A DNA stretch of 64,000 nucleotides from an uncultured Eubacteriales bacterium (GTDB lineage: Bacteria; Bacillota; Clostridia; Lachnospirales; Lachnospiraceae). The notes below the pieces were generated by a model, which was given only the letters and a program-made list of their open reading frames with translations, searched no databases and was not told the origin of the DNA. Positions 63,137 through 64,000 of the stretch are shown here, piece by piece. The first letter of the stretch is position 1, and each line of letters opens with the position of its first letter. The position numbers and the translations under genes are program-made. The stretch is from assembly GCA_949284175.1 (NCBI GenBank), contig CASDVE010000001.1, positions 213,499 through 277,498 of the forward strand, in the 5' to 3' direction.

Positions 63137-63165
63137 TTGACTTTTTGTTTAACAAATAGTATTAT
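63137..63165 (+). promoter_or_regulatory. Promoter of the RHH gene
   Basis: TTGACT (63137-63142), 17-nt spacer, TATTAT (63160-63165). The -10 lies inside TAGTATTATTGTATTT, a 16-base string also present at 28355-28370. Confidence 0.75.
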
Positions 63166-63196
63166 TGTATTTGCAATAACATAGAGGTAAATGAAT

Positions 63197-63370
63197 ATGT
63201 CTAAGATGGGAAGACCAAAATCAGAAAATAAAAAAGAAATTCTTGTTGCTACTAGATTGACAGAGGAAGAATTCGCTGAACTTGAAGAATGTTGTAAAAT
63301 ATTAGGTAAAACAAAAGCAGAAGTCATTCGCACAGGAATTAAAAATGTACATAAGGACATAAAAAAATAG
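63197..63370 (+). CDS. Ribbon-helix-helix regulator
   Basis: 57 aa from the ATG at 63197 (GAGG 9 nt upstream; an in-frame ATG at 63191 is too close). MSKMGRPKSENKKEILVATR, then LTEEEFAELEECCKILGKTK and AEVIRTGIKN, is a typical MGRPK-type RHH DNA-binding protein: beta strand ILVATRL and two helices. It lies 137 bp after the array and may regulate the array, its own promoter or the left-right control region. Confidence 0.8.
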   Translation: MSKMGRPKSENKKEILVATRLTEEEFAELEECCKILGKTKAEVIRTGIKNVHKDIKK

Positions 63371-63567
63371 AAGCTATTGCCATGACTACCAATCTGTACA
63401 ACAGCTTCTACCCCTACACGATAAATTAATACTGACTTAAACGTAAGGTTTTTTACTATCTAAAGTACCTTCTTGTTTTTGTGTCTCTATTTAATTTATC
63501 ATCTCTTAGACATATCTCATTATACTTTATGTGTTACAAAAAGTCAAGAATGAAAGGAAAAGTTTTA

Positions 63568-63855
63568 ATGGGAGAAAAATTGAACACAGAAAATCAAATT
63601 GAGATTTTTAACAAAATGCGTAAATATGTTCATTGTATTAAATGTATTGTTATGGATATGGATAATGATTGTCCAAAAATCGTTGGGTATAAAAATATAC
63701 CATATGAGTTAGAGAAAGAAATTGATGACTATGCAACTGACTTCTCTGAACGAGGATATTTTGTTGCAGAAGCTGAAGTTGATGTCAGTTTGGATGAGAT
63801 TGATGAAAAATACAAAAGTGCACAATTCATCGGAATGTTTGAGATTTGTGAATAA
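63568..63855 (+). CDS. Hypothetical protein, 95 aa
   Basis: Start MGEKLNTENQIEIFNKMRKY after AAAGGAAAAGTTTTA (the frame opens upstream to 63481). Then VHCIKCIVMDMDNDCPKIVG and an acidic C-terminus. Unrecognised. It is not a continuation of the tape measure. Its small size and closeness to the CRISPR module leave open an accessory role. Confidence 0.6.
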   Translation: MGEKLNTENQIEIFNKMRKYVHCIKCIVMDMDNDCPKIVGYKNIPYELEKEIDDYATDFSERGYFVAEAEVDVSLDEIDEKYKSAQFIGMFEICE

Positions 63856-63861
63856 ATAAAG

Positions 63862-63892
63862 AAAAGAGTCATGTAATGCATGGCTCTTTTTA
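63862..63892 (+). terminator. Rho-independent terminator
   Basis: AAAGAGTCATG/CATGGCTCTTT (one G-U pair) with TTTTT following. It ends the 95-aa gene's unit. I see no gene from here to 64000. Confidence 0.8.
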
Positions 63893-64000
63893 TTGTGATA
63901 TTAATTAACTCGTTGTGCTAGTTCAAATACAGTAAACCTCTCAGCCCTTAAAGGCGCAGAAAGTCCCTATATTTGATTCGGCATTTTTTTAAAAAATCAG

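Overview
The window looks like part of an AT-rich (roughly 30% G+C by eye) temperate tailed phage, probably a phage-plasmid, from a gut Clostridia/Lachnospiraceae-type Firmicute. Evidence for this is the strong AGGAGG ribosome sites, TTGACA/TATAAT-type promoters, all three standard stop codons, and many small protein families typical of Lachnospiraceae phages. Two arms diverge from a control region of about 1.5 kb (27.6-29.1 kb).

Left arm (1-27.6 kb, minus strand): a GNAT-like gene cut by the window edge, a sigma-region-4-like gene, a terminase fragment and a degenerate recombinase sit at the far left. Next come small zinc-binding proteins, an ASCH protein, a DUF2303 protein and a 'replication terminator' family protein. 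A complete tyrosine recombinase follows, then a plasmid-type replication initiator (RepA/DUF6017-like). A tubulin-type partition system lies beside it: TubZ, TubR and a tubC centromere of eight 10-bp repeats. A DUF2325 coiled-coil protein, an orphan Cas6-like protein and a long run of unrecognised genes complete the arm. The last part is divided into short transcription units by related hairpins. One isolated plus-strand RNA gene candidate is embedded here (15.34-15.47 kb).

Middle (29-37.3 kb, plus strand): a DNA-binding protein, an unrecognised 392-aa protein, a small zinc protein, a 938-aa single-subunit RNA polymerase candidate of the YonO/RdRP-like type (motif DFDSD), a zinc-ribbon protein and a tRNA cluster. 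The cluster holds Ile, Pro, Trp, Glu, Tyr, an odd tRNA, Asn, Ser and Lys. A gene-free structured stretch of about 0.9 kb in the cluster has the size and setting of GOLLD/ROOL-type giant RNAs.

Right arm (37.3-59.9 kb, plus strand): HU, metallophosphoesterase, small terminase candidate, large terminase split by a group I intron carrying a LAGLIDADG endonuclease, portal, protease/scaffold, decoration protein, capsid, connector and tail genes, RusA, and a tape-measure gene split by a 401-bp group I intron and then by a second one. Three right-arm genes appear to start at AUA.

Right end (59.9-64 kb): the second tape-measure intron opens at 59895 with an excellent P1, but its 3' exon is not in the window. 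In its place are a divergent XRE repressor, a 498-aa TnpB/Cas12-like RuvC nuclease with a complete D-E-D triad but no zinc-ribbon cysteines, a structured tracrRNA-like region with an imperfect anti-repeat, a mini-CRISPR array (four identical 31-bp repeats, three 34-36-bp spacers), an RHH regulator and one small gene. I consider this IStron-like, phage-borne, compact type V-like CRISPR module the best candidate for an undescribed system. One spacer is complementary to the start of a MALIKCPECGK-type zinc-ribbon gene, and the orphan Cas6-like gene elsewhere in the window could belong to the same biology.
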